From an uncultured Bacteroidia bacterium (lineage in GTDB: Bacteria; Bacteroidota; Bacteroidia; J057; CALAJH01), in NCBI GenBank assembly GCA_937922655.1, contig CALAJH010000016.1:1-64000 (forward strand): a stretch of 64,000 nucleotides of DNA. The letters run 5' to 3'. The position numbers were made by a program, and so were the translations under genes. The stretch's first letter is position 1; every line of letters begins with the position of its first letter. Below, piece by piece: positions 8,301 to 16,057 of the stretch. Under the pieces are notes generated by a model that did no database searches, had not been told where the DNA came from, and was given only the letters and a program-made list of their open reading frames with translations.

Positions 8301-10079
8301 GCGACGGTACGTGCGGCTACGGCGGTCGTTTCCGGTGCGGGTCAAGTGTGCGAAGGCGGTGAAATCAGCGCGAGCTTTGCAATTTATCCCAACGCCGGAA
8401 GCTACGGTTCGCAAATGTTCGCTTACCAATGGCAAATCTGGGATGCAGCCTTGGGCGCGTGGCGCAACCTGCCTTACGACTACGCTTCGGGTTGGGCGGC
8501 GTCGGGATGGTCCGTATCTTTCCGTCCGCAAGTGTCGGGAACGTATCGTGCCGTCTTTACGCACGACCACCTTTGCGTGGCTCCCGCCGTCGCTAACGTG
8601 GAAATCGTCGACAATCCCTTTAACTTCCTGCTCGTCGTAGGCGAAGACATCTGTACGGGCAACTACAACGGTGTGCAAGGTCATACGTCTTACGGCAATG
8701 CTGCGGTGAATATCGCCGGTCCGCAATTGGGCGTCGAATATCGTTTGGTAACCTATGGAGGCGATGTATTGAACGTTGTCGGCGGCAACTTCTCGTCGGT
8801 AAACGACGGCTGGTATCGTTGCGACGGTTTGTTCGACGAATGCCGTCTTTCGATGCGCCTCCGCGTTTCGGCCGACCAACTTACCCCGGGCTTGAACGCG
8901 GTCATCGTCGAAGCCCGCCGCATCGGCGCGACTTGCGAACCGATTCGCCTCTTCAACCGTGCGTTGATTAACAACTTCAACGTCGCGCTTTGGACCAACG
9001 GCGGACAACCGACCTACGCTCCGTTGCAAGTTTCGGTGGGTACGCAGGTTTGGTCGACGACCGAATGGTTTAACCCCGCTTTGAGCGACGACCACCGCTG
9101 GCAACGTTGGAACGGTACGGCTTGGGAAGATATCGCGGGCGTGGCCGCAAGCTATTCGAGCTATACGTTCAATGAAGAAGGAATCTATCGCGTGCGCGTG
9201 GACATCAACAACCTCGACGGCTTCCTCGGCGGATGTACTTCTTACTCGAATCCCGTTTTCGTGGGTGTGGCTCCGCAAACCTGTGCGGCTCCGACGGGCT
9301 TGAGCGCCACTTACGATGCGTTTGCCGATGCGATTTTCGCATCGTGGAACGCCGTTTTGGGAGCGTCTTCGTATGAAGTCGAAGCTCCGGGCGTGGAAAA
9401 CATCATTACGAATATCCCCAATGTCAACGTACCTTCCCCCGGCCCCGGAATTTACACCATACGTGTACGTTCGATTTGCGAAACCGGAACGTCGGCATGG
9501 GTTTCGACGACGGTCGTCGTCTCGGATGCGGCATGCCCCACGCCGGTGGTCAACTTCGTCGATGTTGATTTCGAAAACGAAGAGGTTAGAGTATCGTGGA
9601 CTCCGGTTCCGGGCGCTCAAGGCTACCGCCTTACGGGCAGTTTGGTGGATGCGGTCAACGGAGGGCCGTTGCTTACGGGCGATGCGGACATTATTATTAT
9701 ATATGCTAGTATTCCGCAGGGAGTGGATTATGACTTGCAGGTTACGACCGTTTGTGCCGAAGGATTGGAATCCGCGCCCAGCGAAGTCCAAATTATCGCG
9801 CTTCGTCGCTACCGTTCGTCGCTCGTTACGGACGTGAAAGTCTATCCCAACCCGACGCGCGGCGCGTTTGAGATCGAATTCGCGTCGGCGGAATCGGGAA
9901 CGGCAACGTTGGAATTGACCGACGCCACCGGACGTACGGTTTATCGTACGACGTTCGAAGCCGTCAAAGGCAACAATCAATACAGCGTGAACGTTACCGA
10001 CAGCGTCTCTTCGGGCTTGTACCTGTTGCGCCTCGTGCAAGGCGGTACGCAACACACGACCCGATTGATGGTGGACTAA
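2313..10079 (+). CDS. Giant T9SS-secreted surface protein with SBBP repeats, Ig/PKD-like domains and FN3 domains
   Basis: 2588 residues. It begins with a clear signal peptide (MKHWLIFLLSLL, cleavage after G-A-R-A-Q); in-frame codons upstream to 2214 give no signal peptide, so ATG 2313 is preferred. Residues ~27-480 are SBBP-type beta-propeller repeats with recurring G-N-L-Y-V-A-G-Y and FVAKY/FVARY units. Residues ~480-2320 are a long series of Ig/PKD-like beta domains with repeated S-I-T-V-S-P-S and T-T-T-Y-T-L motifs. Residues ~2320-2495 are two FN3-like modules. The last ~80 residues form a type A sorting domain (VYPNPTRGAFEIEF, ending in T-R-L-M-V-D). The expected location is the outer surface or medium. 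Adhesion or a matrix role is inference. It is monocistronic, with a strong terminator just downstream. Confidence 0.9.
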   Translation: MKHWLIFLLSLLMTAAAMDGARAQSLPWVRAGGGTNPDFGVANAYDAQGNLYVAGYYNSPQFSLGGSSITRTGNAPNLFVAKYGPDGTLAWLRGAHADNSSGTGIQTSSIAVDGAGNVYIAGIFDGTGRFGAQSIQAADVADAFVAKITTAGNFEWAFRAGSNGFGDGAASVSWANGALYVTGYFAGTLQYGSQQFQATPGSSDVFVARHDANGGIAWVRSFGAQGPDQGTAVAAGQGGDLYVAGYFSNGTLSLAGVEGNNINIINQGNRDGFVARLRASDGLAYWVSGFGGVNPDQATAVSVQGTSIYVGGIVQGTGNFVSAAGIPTSFATGANTEDGFIARYDVNGGLSWVQLIGGTDVDRVRGLAGDGAGGVFATGSFRGTIEAASSIGANSATSNGVDDIFVARYNSLGYVSGSLRAYGGANADNGRGLASFSGRLALIGSFRSSQIAVEGVTLTNNSPSGSSEDVLIAVREINLAVCTINQITPTVQQGPVEIVQCAPRTTLTVNAQGASDFVVRWFRNGVQIDAAGTTITVDQSGSYQARLVSASVGNCQSNLSTAVNVNLPPAGLTAAISPATSTIEAGQSVTLTANASAAPGVTVSYMWSTGETSQSITVSPSATTSYTVNVMGTDGCAASAVATVTVFTPGENSVSITAQGPACTGVTLTATTQPAGLPVVWQLNGTEIGSGNSIVASQAGNYTATAGGATSNSIGVIASPTINAGQDQFIDQFSSATLTATFTGGAADNILWSNASTGGFVGVGQSITVSPSNTTTYIATLNNGICAPVSDAVTVFVNQLNEPFVFTQNGNVVLDSRVIVSSLETVNISFIAVSITPSGTYTWTNAAGQTVSNSPTFTYTAGFYQYGGNNVTTFNLTVAGIDGQSYTRTVSVIIRPDIEDPAGASICLGGCAPARTVTGRAGLNLAPYNFSYQWLPAEGANVSNGGRTIVACPTTSTSYSIIVTDNATGATTTETFRVNVIDESYNPLVSSDGTVICPGGTVTLTVTDAGTSYRWFYNGTIIPNASASSITVNQEGTYSVQVVGEGASGLNCASGASNSITLVKRDFLPVPPLTPYGNISVASCTQEMVTLATDDFGPGVAYRWIKDGVLIAGATERTYTVTPESGSGFYQVEIYVPECSNIPPKRSSVSTHVTFLPVPAPEIFDAAFSGCENVVVEVTGVPTAPFGQTWVYSWSPAVNISSVSIPNPLVTINGNTTYTLTVTNEYGCSDQAVFTFTQTPPTPNAQVAVSGATFQSGAFAAECANQTLLLSSTIDGAVNANYGYQWVLMQIDQLGIDFNAIWNEYLNSPNFPQNLNSVEDIVNFFEDVLDIEIDFVAVPGQIYPLWELNFLTLPEQLAAQQQNISIPIGQLLPNMLLDEISIQFETANYTAFALTFQPGCKPGLSNFVNITRMPFPKANAGPDQYICQGAPSGLLGTLLSAELTNSFVYEWQPTTGLLTPNLPLTHANPSQTTTYTLTVRHLTTGCYSTDEVTVHVTQQPGIPSIQGLGTDLLPLPVVDEMGATFCYGHSALLRTPEVPGYQYQWYVSYGIGQNQILQPLPGQTNPSLIISPEYAGQWLQVPTPMGTPSGIKTAWFTVSTTVPGCITTYSLPYHITQLNAPVVRARADEEYYCFTSDTRVNLTGLLEGGNLLQGFYPNTLVWRWEPTTYAFTDANGNVVSNTGTFANATLNTLSSLYVRPAQTTTFTFTATDAVTGCTSTSTVTVNVAQKPQIINLTHTGSLNLCQGDVVLQASASLPQAEITWSVWDDAGGWMEIPGAVGPTYSPNIGGRYRPTAWNAWCYDVADDYISVVGVDNGAEDNTLIRIQNANGGWDPFVTPAYICEWGQTVTLRARYIFGVSYEWYRRTPTGDVQVYSWNWNDPSNVLTTGEPGEYYVKLIAGHTCSAISKGCPVLLIPGILPSVYPSNSYICEGQSSHLFTESMPGFGYQWQFRASEQDPWQDIAGANGPEFGATQPGFYRVRTSSLYSECEGYSAAATVRAATAVVSGAGQVCEGGEISASFAIYPNAGSYGSQMFAYQWQIWDAALGAWRNLPYDYASGWAASGWSVSFRPQVSGTYRAVFTHDHLCVAPAVANVEIVDNPFNFLLVVGEDICTGNYNGVQGHTSYGNAAVNIAGPQLGVEYRLVTYGGDVLNVVGGNFSSVNDGWYRCDGLFDECRLSMRLRVSADQLTPGLNAVIVEARRIGATCEPIRLFNRALINNFNVALWTNGGQPTYAPLQVSVGTQVWSTTEWFNPALSDDHRWQRWNGTAWEDIAGVAASYSSYTFNEEGIYRVRVDINNLDGFLGGCTSYSNPVFVGVAPQTCAAPTGLSATYDAFADAIFASWNAVLGASSYEVEAPGVENIITNIPNVNVPSPGPGIYTIRVRSICETGTSAWVSTTVVVSDAACPTPVVNFVDVDFENEEVRVSWTPVPGAQGYRLTGSLVDAVNGGPLLTGDADIIIIYASIPQGVDYDLQVTTVCAEGLESAPSEVQIIALRRYRSSLVTDVKVYPNPTRGAFEIEFASAESGTATLELTDATGRTVYRTTFEAVKGNNQYSVNVTDSVSSGLYLLRLVQGGTQHTTRLMVD

Positions 10080-10101
10080 GCGTTTTATTGGGACTAAACC
10101 G

Positions 10102-10144
10102 AATCGAAACCCCGGCGCCCAAGCGGCCGGGGTTTCGATTTTTT
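10102..10144 (+). terminator. Rho-independent terminator
   Basis: Perfect 15-bp stem: arm AATCGAAACCCCGGC at 10102-10116 pairs with 10126-10140 across a 9-base loop. A T-run covers 10139-10144. It ends the giant surface-protein gene. Confidence 0.9.
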
Positions 10145-10175
10145 GTATATTGGCGAAAAAAACGGCGTGGGAGAT

Positions 10176-10856
10176 ATGAAAAAGGAAAAGAAAAAGCTGA
10201 TTTCAAAAAGTTTTGAGAAATGGCACCACGCGGAGCTACAAGCGCTATTCGGATTGACTAAACGGCAAGAGGCTTCGGCGTTAAACGGATGGATAGGTGC
10301 GGTTCATCCAATTCCGGATAAGCGAGAGGACGATATCGCGGTTCTTAGGACGATGTTGGACGTCTATAAAAACGACTGGAACGAATCGGATTTGCGAATC
10401 AACTTCATAGGCCCGCTGCTTTTTTTCGTGGACTTTCGGGGCGAGGGATTCATGGGATTCAACGACCGTCCGTTGAGTGCGGAAATCGGAGATTATCGGA
10501 TTTACGGGTATGCGGATTGGTTGGTGGCGCGAAAATCATTGACGAACACGCCGCTCGAACCTTATTTTTTTATTCACGAATACAAAAAGTTTCGGGCGAC
10601 GGAATCCGATCCTTTGGGACAACTCTTGGCCGCAATGCTCGTGGCGCAAACGCTCAACAACGACGAACAAACGGTTTACGGCTGTTACATCGTTTCCAAT
10701 TTTTGGCATTTCGTATTGTTGGAAAGAAAGATTTATGCCGTCAGTCAAGGTTTTGACGCGACGGATAAAGACGAGTTGGGCAGGATTTGGAGTATACTCG
10801 TGGAAACCAAACGACGCATCGGCGAACGGAATCAACGACGAACCGCCCAAGGGTGA
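10176..10856 (+). CDS. Small PD-(D/E)XK-like hypothetical protein
   Basis: 226 residues from ATG 10176; an in-frame TTG at 10143 lies on the T-run of the preceding terminator and is rejected. No family is recognised with certainty. A nuclease-like core can be seen in the middle: an acidic residue in Y-G-Y-A-D-W-L-V, then a hydrophobic strand ending in H-E-Y-K-K-F, then a helix with Q-L-L-A-A-M-L-V-A-Q. This order (D ... E-x-K ... Q-helix) resembles the PD-(D/E)XK fold. The N-terminus is basic (MKKEKKKL). There is no signal peptide or membrane segment, so it should be cytoplasmic. It converges on the exonuclease gene at 10867-11475. A nuclease role is only inferred; it could be a degenerate, non-catalytic member. 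Confidence 0.6.
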   Translation: MKKEKKKLISKSFEKWHHAELQALFGLTKRQEASALNGWIGAVHPIPDKREDDIAVLRTMLDVYKNDWNESDLRINFIGPLLFFVDFRGEGFMGFNDRPLSAEIGDYRIYGYADWLVARKSLTNTPLEPYFFIHEYKKFRATESDPLGQLLAAMLVAQTLNNDEQTVYGCYIVSNFWHFVLLERKIYAVSQGFDATDKDELGRIWSILVETKRRIGERNQRRTAQG

Positions 10857-10866
10857 ATGACGCGTG

Positions 10867-11475
10867 TTATCGCTTTCGTTGTCTGAGGTCGAAGGGGTGT
10901 CCGCGTTTTTTGAGTTCGAAGAAACATTCGACCATGGCGCGAACGTCGTTGCGGGCGTCGTGGGCGCCGTCAAAATTTTGGTTGAAAACTTTATGATATA
11001 GTTCTTCAAGACGCGGGGGTTTGTACTTGCCCGGCGTATGAGGAGAGGGGAGGGCGCAAAAGTCGAGCGTCTGCCACATCGTGCAAACGTGGGGAAAGTC
11101 CCAAAGCGGCAGTTTGATGTTGAGTCGCCAAAGCTCGGCTTGAACGACGGGGGCGTCGAAATCGAAATTGTGGGCCACGGGAACGGCGTTGCGCACTTTG
11201 TCCGCAAACCGGGCAAGGACTTTTTGGCGGGACTGACCGTACTTTTCGGCCACGGTTTGGGATATGCCGTGAATTTTTGCGGCCTCGTCGGGAATGACAA
11301 AGCCTTCGGGTTTAAGTATAAACGACGCCGGCGCTTCCAATTCGGCTCCCGCTTCGTCGCGCATTTCCCAGTGGATTTGTACGATTCTTGGCCAAAGTTC
11401 AACGTCTTTAACGGAAGGATAGGGTCGGGGCGGGACGCCCGTGGTTTCGGTGTCGAAAAAAATATAAGCGTTCAA
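10867..11475 (-). CDS. DEDDh-family 3'-5' exonuclease (DnaQ/epsilon-like)
   Basis: 202 residues. The exonuclease motifs are complete: motif I FDTETTG (D8, E10), motif II AHNFDFD (D107), and motif III AHDARNDVRA (H172, D177). The spacing fits the single-domain DnaQ/RNase T group, which removes nucleotides from DNA or RNA 3' ends using two metal ions. There is no polymerase or UvrC-like domain, so it is a stand-alone exonuclease. It could be the replicative proofreading subunit or a repair/trimming enzyme; sequence alone does not decide. The only start that keeps motif I is TTG at 11475; an in-frame stop lies just upstream. It ends 10 bases from the convergent gene at 10176-10856. Confidence 0.88.
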   Translation of the reverse strand: MNAYIFFDTETTGVPPRPYPSVKDVELWPRIVQIHWEMRDEAGAELEAPASFILKPEGFVIPDEAAKIHGISQTVAEKYGQSRQKVLARFADKVRNAVPVAHNFDFDAPVVQAELWRLNIKLPLWDFPHVCTMWQTLDFCALPSPHTPGKYKPPRLEELYHKVFNQNFDGAHDARNDVRAMVECFFELKKRGHPFDLRQRKR

Positions 11476-11545
11476 AGTCTTTATAGTATAGTATCAACGG
11501 GCGTAAAGTTATGGAAAAAAAAAACGCATGCGCATTTTTTAATCG

Positions 11546-11574
11546 TTGCCGACGACAAAAAATCGCTAATTTTG
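11546..11574 (+). promoter_or_regulatory. Promoter of the UDP-glucuronate decarboxylase gene
   Basis: TTG at 11546-11548, an 18-base spacer, then TAATTTTG at 11567-11574 (exact TAnnTTTG). The ATG follows six bases later. Confidence 0.75.
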
Positions 11575-11580
11575 CCCGAA

Positions 11581-12521
11581 TGAAAAAGATTTTAATCACC
11601 GGTGGCGCGGGATTTTTGGGTTCACACTTGTGTGAACGGATGTTGGACGAAGGTTTTGCCGTTGTGTGTATGGACAACCTTGTTACGGGTTCGCTCGACA
11701 ACGTTGCGCATTTGTTTGGGCGCAAAGGTTTTGAATTTCATTATTACGACGTTACCCATTATTTGCACGTTCCGGGGGATTTGGTGTACATCCTTCATTT
11801 TGCCTCACCCGCTTCACCCGTAGACTATTTAAGATTGCCGATACAGACGTTGAAGGTAGGTTCTTTGGGGACGCACAAGGTTTTGGGTTTGGCGCGTGCG
11901 AAAGGGGCGCGGGTGTTGATTGCTTCGACGAGCGAGGTTTATGGCGACCCGCTTGAGCATCCGCAAAAAGAAAGTTATTGGGGCAACGTCAATCCCGTGG
12001 GATTGCGGGGCGTTTACGACGAGGCCAAGCGTTTTATGGAAGCGATGACCATGGCCTACCACCGTTACCACGGCGTGGAGACGCGCATCGCCCGCATTTT
12101 CAACACCTATGGGCCGCGCATGCGTTTGGACGACGGCCGTGCCTTGCCCGCGCTTGTCGGCCAAGCCCTGCGCGGCGAACCCATGACCGTTTTCGGCGAC
12201 GGCTCTCAAACCCGCAGTTTTTGTTACGTCGACGACCAAATCGAGGGCTTGACCCGTTTGCTTTTCAGCAACGAGACCGAACCCGTCAATATCGGCAATC
12301 CCGAAGAAATTTCGATTCTCGACTTTGCCCGAGAAATCAAGTCGATTATCGGTGCGGGTTCGCAAATCGTATTTAAACCTTTGCCCGAGGACGACCCTAA
12401 GGTTCGTCGGCCCGACATTACCAAAGCCCGCGAACTTTTGGGCTGGGAGCCGAAGGTGTCCCGGCGCGAAGGCCTTGAAAAAACCATTGCTTATTTTAAA
12501 CAAAAAATCCATGCCGTTTAG
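11581..12521 (+). CDS. UDP-glucuronate decarboxylase-like SDR (UDP-xylose synthase family)
   Basis: A 313-residue extended short-chain dehydrogenase. It carries the NAD-binding TGGAGFLG (residues 7-14), then [22 protein letters not shown] with the catalytic S/T, and the catalytic Y-D-E-A-K near residue 145. [11 protein letters not shown] and TRSFCYVDD follow. This motif set is that of UDP-xylose synthase, which oxidises, decarboxylates and re-reduces UDP-glucuronate to UDP-xylose. Start: the frame extends upstream to 11511, but the promoter -7 element occupies 11567-11574, so ATG 11581 is the start. The gene heads a same-strand run with rfbC, an SGNH esterase and a glycosyltransferase, pointing to surface polysaccharide synthesis. 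A 4,6-dehydratase-type activity is less likely. Confidence 0.92.
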
Positions 12522-13071
12522 CGTTTTGCAAGCGCCCATTCCCGGTTTGCTTGTCCTCAAGCCCAAGGTTTTCGCTGACGCAAGGGGACTCTTCATGGAA
12601 AGTTACAGCAAGCGCGACCTTGCCGACATCGGAATCGCTTACGATTTTTTACAGGACAATTTGTCGATTTCTTGCAAAAACACCTTGCGCGGAATGCATT
12701 TTCAAGCGCCGCCTTATGCTCAAGCCAAATTGGTTACCGTTTTGCGGGGGGCGGCGGTGGACGTGGTCGTCGATATTCGGCGGCAATCCGCTTTTTACGG
12801 CCGGCATTTCGCCATCGAACTCAACGACGTCGATCGGCTCATGTTGTTTATTCCCCAAGGGTTTGCCCACGGATTTTTGGCGCTCACCGACGAATGTACG
12901 TTTTCGTACAAATGTACGGACTATTACGCGCCGGCGGCCGAAGGCGGATTGGCGTGGGACGACCCCGATTTGAACATCGAATGGCAGGCCTTGGGCTTGC
13001 AAGGCGAGGCCTTGATTTCCGAAAAAGACCGAAAACATCCGCGTTTGGCCGACTTTGTTTCGCCGTTTTAG
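12511..13071 (+). CDS. rfbC: dTDP-4-dehydrorhamnose 3,5-epimerase
   Basis: 186 residues, the typical length for RmlC/RfbC. It converts dTDP-4-keto-6-deoxyglucose to dTDP-4-keto-L-rhamnose for O-antigen or exopolysaccharide. Visible family signatures are [26 protein letters not shown] with the catalytic histidine; the [13 protein letters not shown] strand; I-P-Q-G-F-A-H-G-F; the Y-K-C-T-D-Y-Y-A-P segment; and the L-S/I-S-E-K-D-R end. The start codon lies inside the last codons of the preceding gene (11-base overlap), which indicates an operon. rmlA, rmlB and rmlD are not in this window. Confidence 0.95.
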   Translation: MPFSVLQAPIPGLLVLKPKVFADARGLFMESYSKRDLADIGIAYDFLQDNLSISCKNTLRGMHFQAPPYAQAKLVTVLRGAAVDVVVDIRRQSAFYGRHFAIELNDVDRLMLFIPQGFAHGFLALTDECTFSYKCTDYYAPAAEGGLAWDDPDLNIEWQALGLQGEALISEKDRKHPRLADFVSPF

Positions 13072-13086
13072 CGTATTTTCTGCGAT

Positions 13087-14538
13087 ATGTTACGTGCCGC
13101 TTTGACGGTCGCGCTCTTTACGGCCTTGCTTGTTTTGGCCGCCGCTTTTTCCAAAAACGGCTATATTGTCGGGACGAAAATCAAGTTTCCTAGTTTTTCG
13201 GCGTATTTTTCCGTTCCCGAGCCCCCGCCGCCCGTGGCCCTACCCACGCATTTGCCCGAAGACTTTCCCGATGAAACGGGCGATGCGCCGGTTGAGTTGT
13301 CGCTGGCCGACGTTGAAACCGACACCCTTGCCCGCAACGTGGTTGCGTTTCCCGAGGCCTTGGACGCTTTTTTCGACGCGCTTCACGCGGGAACGGGCGA
13401 GATTCGCATCGCTCATTACGGCGATTCGCAAATCGAGGGCGACCGCATCACCGAACATCTCCGCAACGGCTTGCGGCGTTACATGGGCGGCGGGGCGCCG
13501 GGATTCGTCCCTTTCGACGACCTTGCCTCCAACTCCTCGTACGAGCGCAAAATCGTTGGAAAATGGAAAAAACACTCCGTTTTTCAGCCTGCGGATTCGA
13601 CGCGTTTTTTTGGCGTTTCGGGCGTAAGCTATCGTTTCGACCCCTCGCAACCCGCCGCCGTAACGTTTAAGTTTTTTCGTCCGTTTTACGACAGGGTACA
13701 ACTTTTGCGGGGACCGACGGCCCAACCCTGTACGCTCGCGATTCGTTCGGGCGATTCGCTCGTCGCCACGCAAATTTTAAAGCCCGTTTCGGGGTTTGTC
13801 GTAGAACCGTTGCCCGTTCCGCCGTCGCTTAAAGAACCGACGTTCGCTTTTTCATCCGCCGTTTCTCCCGAACTTTACGGCTTGACTTTCGACGCCTGTT
13901 CGGGCATACGGGTGGACAACTTCGGTTTGCGCGGGCATTCGGGGATGGGCTTTTTTAAAATGTCCACCGAATATTTGGGCGAACAGCTTCGCAAACTTGG
14001 CCACAAACTTATTGTTTTGCAATTCGGCGGCAACGTCGTGCCTTACGATGTCAAGGATTTTGGTTGGTACGAAAAAGAATTTTACAAACTGGTGATGAAG
14101 TTTCGGCGGGCGGCGCCCGATGCGGCGATATTGGTCGTCGGCGTTTCGGACGCGGCGCACAAGGTGGACGACGTTTGGCGTTCGTATCCGTCGGTTTCGG
14201 AGATACGGCGGGCGCAACGTTCGGCGGCCGAACGCGCCGGCGCCGCCTTTTGGGATTTGTACGAGGTGATGGGCGGGGAAAACGCCATCGTCGCATGGGT
14301 CGAACATCGTCCGGCGCTTGCCGCCAACGACTACGCCCATTTCAGTCCCTACGGACAAAAAATTGTCGGCAAATTGATGGTATCCGCGCTCATGAAGGCC
14401 TATCGCGAATACGCCGTGCGCAAAGGTTACCCAACCGATTGGACGCCCGTGTTTCGGTATTTGCCGCCGACATATCTCGTCCCCGACACGCCCGCTCCCA
14501 TTCTTGATTCCATCGTCCACGACAGTCTTAGCCCATGA
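13087..14538 (+). CDS. Membrane-anchored SGNH/GDSL hydrolase (probable polysaccharide esterase)
   Basis: 483 residues. An N-terminal hydrophobic segment (A-L-F-T-A-L-L-V-L-A-A-A-F) acts as a signal anchor, followed by a proline-rich linker. The catalytic domain carries block I H-Y-G-D-S-Q-I-E-G-D with the nucleophilic serine, a glycine block (G-L-R-G-H-S-G), block III LQFGGN, and block V D-Y-A-H-F-S with the catalytic D and H. Relatives in Bacteroidota often accompany O-acylation of exported sugars. Here it sits between nucleotide-sugar enzymes and a glycosyltransferase, so removal or transfer of acetyl groups on the polysaccharide is the best inference. It starts 15 bases after rfbC and its stop overlaps the next ATG by four bases. 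Confidence 0.85.
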   Translation: MLRAALTVALFTALLVLAAAFSKNGYIVGTKIKFPSFSAYFSVPEPPPPVALPTHLPEDFPDETGDAPVELSLADVETDTLARNVVAFPEALDAFFDALHAGTGEIRIAHYGDSQIEGDRITEHLRNGLRRYMGGGAPGFVPFDDLASNSSYERKIVGKWKKHSVFQPADSTRFFGVSGVSYRFDPSQPAAVTFKFFRPFYDRVQLLRGPTAQPCTLAIRSGDSLVATQILKPVSGFVVEPLPVPPSLKEPTFAFSSAVSPELYGLTFDACSGIRVDNFGLRGHSGMGFFKMSTEYLGEQLRKLGHKLIVLQFGGNVVPYDVKDFGWYEKEFYKLVMKFRRAAPDAAILVVGVSDAAHKVDDVWRSYPSVSEIRRAQRSAAERAGAAFWDLYEVMGGENAIVAWVEHRPALAANDYAHFSPYGQKIVGKLMVSALMKAYREYAVRKGYPTDWTPVFRYLPPTYLVPDTPAPILDSIVHDSLSP

Positions 14539-15728
14539 ACGTTTTGTACGTTTCTTACGACGGCATGACCGACCCGCTTGGCCGTTCGCAAGTGATTCCT
14601 TATTTGACGGCTTTGACCCAAAAAGGGTTGAAGTTCACGATACTCAGCGCCGAAAAACCCGAATTGGCTCACGAGCGTGCGCAGGTCGCCGAAGTTTTAA
14701 AATCTTCGGGCGTCGAGTGGCGAAGCGTCGAATATTCGCGTCGTTATCCGATTCTTTCGGCCGTATTGAACTATCGAAAATTGTGGGCGGCGGCGAAAAA
14801 AATTTATCGGCAAAAGGGTTTTGAAGTCGTGCATTGTCGGTCGTATTTGCCCGCCGCCGTCGGTTTGCGTCTTAAAGAGAAGTACGGCGTGAAAATGATT
14901 TTTGACATGCGGGGTTTTTGGGCCGACGAGCGCGTCGACGGCCGATTGTGGGATTTGTCGCGTCCGCATTATCGGGCGGTGTATCGTTATTTCAAAAATT
15001 TGGAAAAAAGGGCGGTCGTTGGCGCGGATTATATCGTCAGTCTGACCGAGGCCGCCAAACGCGAAATGACGACTTGGAACTTGCGCAACCCGTTGCCCGT
15101 TCAAGTTATTCCTTGTTGCGCCGACGAAAAGCACTTTGACTATCGTCGCACGTTCGAACTCAAAAAAAAGGACTTGGGCATTCCCGACGATGCCAAAGTG
15201 CTGGTGTATTTGGGTTCGATATCGACGTGGTACAAACTTGGGGAAATGGTCAAACTTTTTCATTTGCTTAACGAAAACGCGGATTGGTATTTTTTGGTGG
15301 TTACGCGTGAAAATCCCGAGCGTGTTTACGCGTTGGTAAGCGAAGGCATGCGGCACAAGGTGGTCGTTCGGCCGGCGAGTCGGGACGAGGTGCCGGCGTA
15401 TTTGTCGTTGGCCGACCTTTCGGTTTCGTTTATTGCGCCGGCGTATTCGAAGTTGGCGTCGAGTCCGACGAAAATGGCGGAAACGATGTTCATGGGTCTG
15501 CCGACGGTGGCCAACGCCGGCGTTGGCGACGTCGAGGAGATACTGACGCAAACGGGTGCGGGCGTGTGCGTCAAAGATTTTACGGACGACGAATTGCGTC
15601 GCGCCGTTGTCGGGCTTCGCGTTTGCGACAAGGCCGCCGTTCGCAACGCCGCCATGCAATATTTCACTCTTGAATCGGGGGTGGAAAAGTATTTGAACGT
15701 TTATCGCAAGTTGGGTTTCGAGGGCTGA
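14535..15728 (+). CDS. Glycosyltransferase family 4
   Basis: 397 residues with the GT-B two-domain layout. The N-terminal domain opens with LYVSYDGMTDPLGRSQ, a common GT4 start. The C-terminal domain has the nucleotide-binding strand V-L-V-Y-L-G-S-I-S-T-W, and near the end the acidic segment P-T-K-M-A-E-T-M-F-M-G-L-P where the EX7E motif usually lies. There is no membrane segment, so it acts at the cytoplasmic face, transferring a sugar to a growing lipid-linked chain. It is translationally coupled to the SGNH gene by ATGA and is the last gene of the polysaccharide run. Donor and acceptor cannot be read from the sequence. Confidence 0.9.
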   Translation: MNVLYVSYDGMTDPLGRSQVIPYLTALTQKGLKFTILSAEKPELAHERAQVAEVLKSSGVEWRSVEYSRRYPILSAVLNYRKLWAAAKKIYRQKGFEVVHCRSYLPAAVGLRLKEKYGVKMIFDMRGFWADERVDGRLWDLSRPHYRAVYRYFKNLEKRAVVGADYIVSLTEAAKREMTTWNLRNPLPVQVIPCCADEKHFDYRRTFELKKKDLGIPDDAKVLVYLGSISTWYKLGEMVKLFHLLNENADWYFLVVTRENPERVYALVSEGMRHKVVVRPASRDEVPAYLSLADLSVSFIAPAYSKLASSPTKMAETMFMGLPTVANAGVGDVEEILTQTGAGVCVKDFTDDELRRAVVGLRVCDKAAVRNAAMQYFTLESGVEKYLNVYRKLGFEG

Positions 15729-15891
15729 GATGTTGGTAGTGCGAAACCGGCGCCGACGAAAAATCAATCAAACAACCACCCATTACCCTTGGCATTAAAG
15801 AACATCCTAGTAGGCCGAGGAACAGTCTTCAATATTGTCATTAACCGTTTAACATCGCCGTCGAGCGAAACGCCCCGGTAGCGCGGATAAA

Positions 15892-15933
15892 GCCAAACCG
15901 AATAATGATAACGAATGCGGTTGTTTCTCGGGG
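15892..15933 (+). repeat. Degenerate copy of the CCAAACCGA...CTCGGGG intergenic repeat
   Basis: GCCAAACCGA is followed by a TAATGATAACG stretch and ends in CTCGGGG. The same start, middle and end occur in the same order at 45339-45378. No clear right arm is seen, so this may be a decayed copy. Confidence 0.35.
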
Positions 15934-16025
15934 CCGATATGTTTTGGGGTTGGCGGATATTTTTTCGTCGTTATGGGTTGACGCCGTCGCAAGGGGGAGT
16001 CCAGGGGGCGTATCCGAAATTTTAG

Positions 16026-16033
16026 TAACTTTG
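16026..16033 (+). promoter_or_regulatory. -7 promoter element of the adaptor operon
   Basis: TAACTTTG matches TAnnTTTG exactly and lies 24 bases before ATG 16058. No TTG is seen at the expected -33 distance. Confidence 0.5.
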
Positions 16034-16057
16034 ACGCGTGAATCCCCACAAGCGTCT

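Larger units (their letters stand above)
15729..16057 (+). other. Intergenic region
   Basis: No gene is supported. It holds a partial copy of the CCAAACCGA intergenic repeat (from 15893) and the -7 element of the next gene. Open frames here lack coding character. Confidence 0.5.

Noticed and set aside
4938..10055. Very long minus-strand open frame opposite the giant surface-protein gene
   Set aside because: It is the antisense shadow of a well-supported coding frame; its translation is arginine-rich, without motifs.
11511..11580. Upstream start for the decarboxylase gene
   Set aside because: The promoter -33 and -7 elements lie inside this stretch.
15729..16057. CRISPR-like array suspected from repeated short motifs
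   Set aside because: The motifs are irregularly spaced and not repeated in tandem; no cas genes are present.
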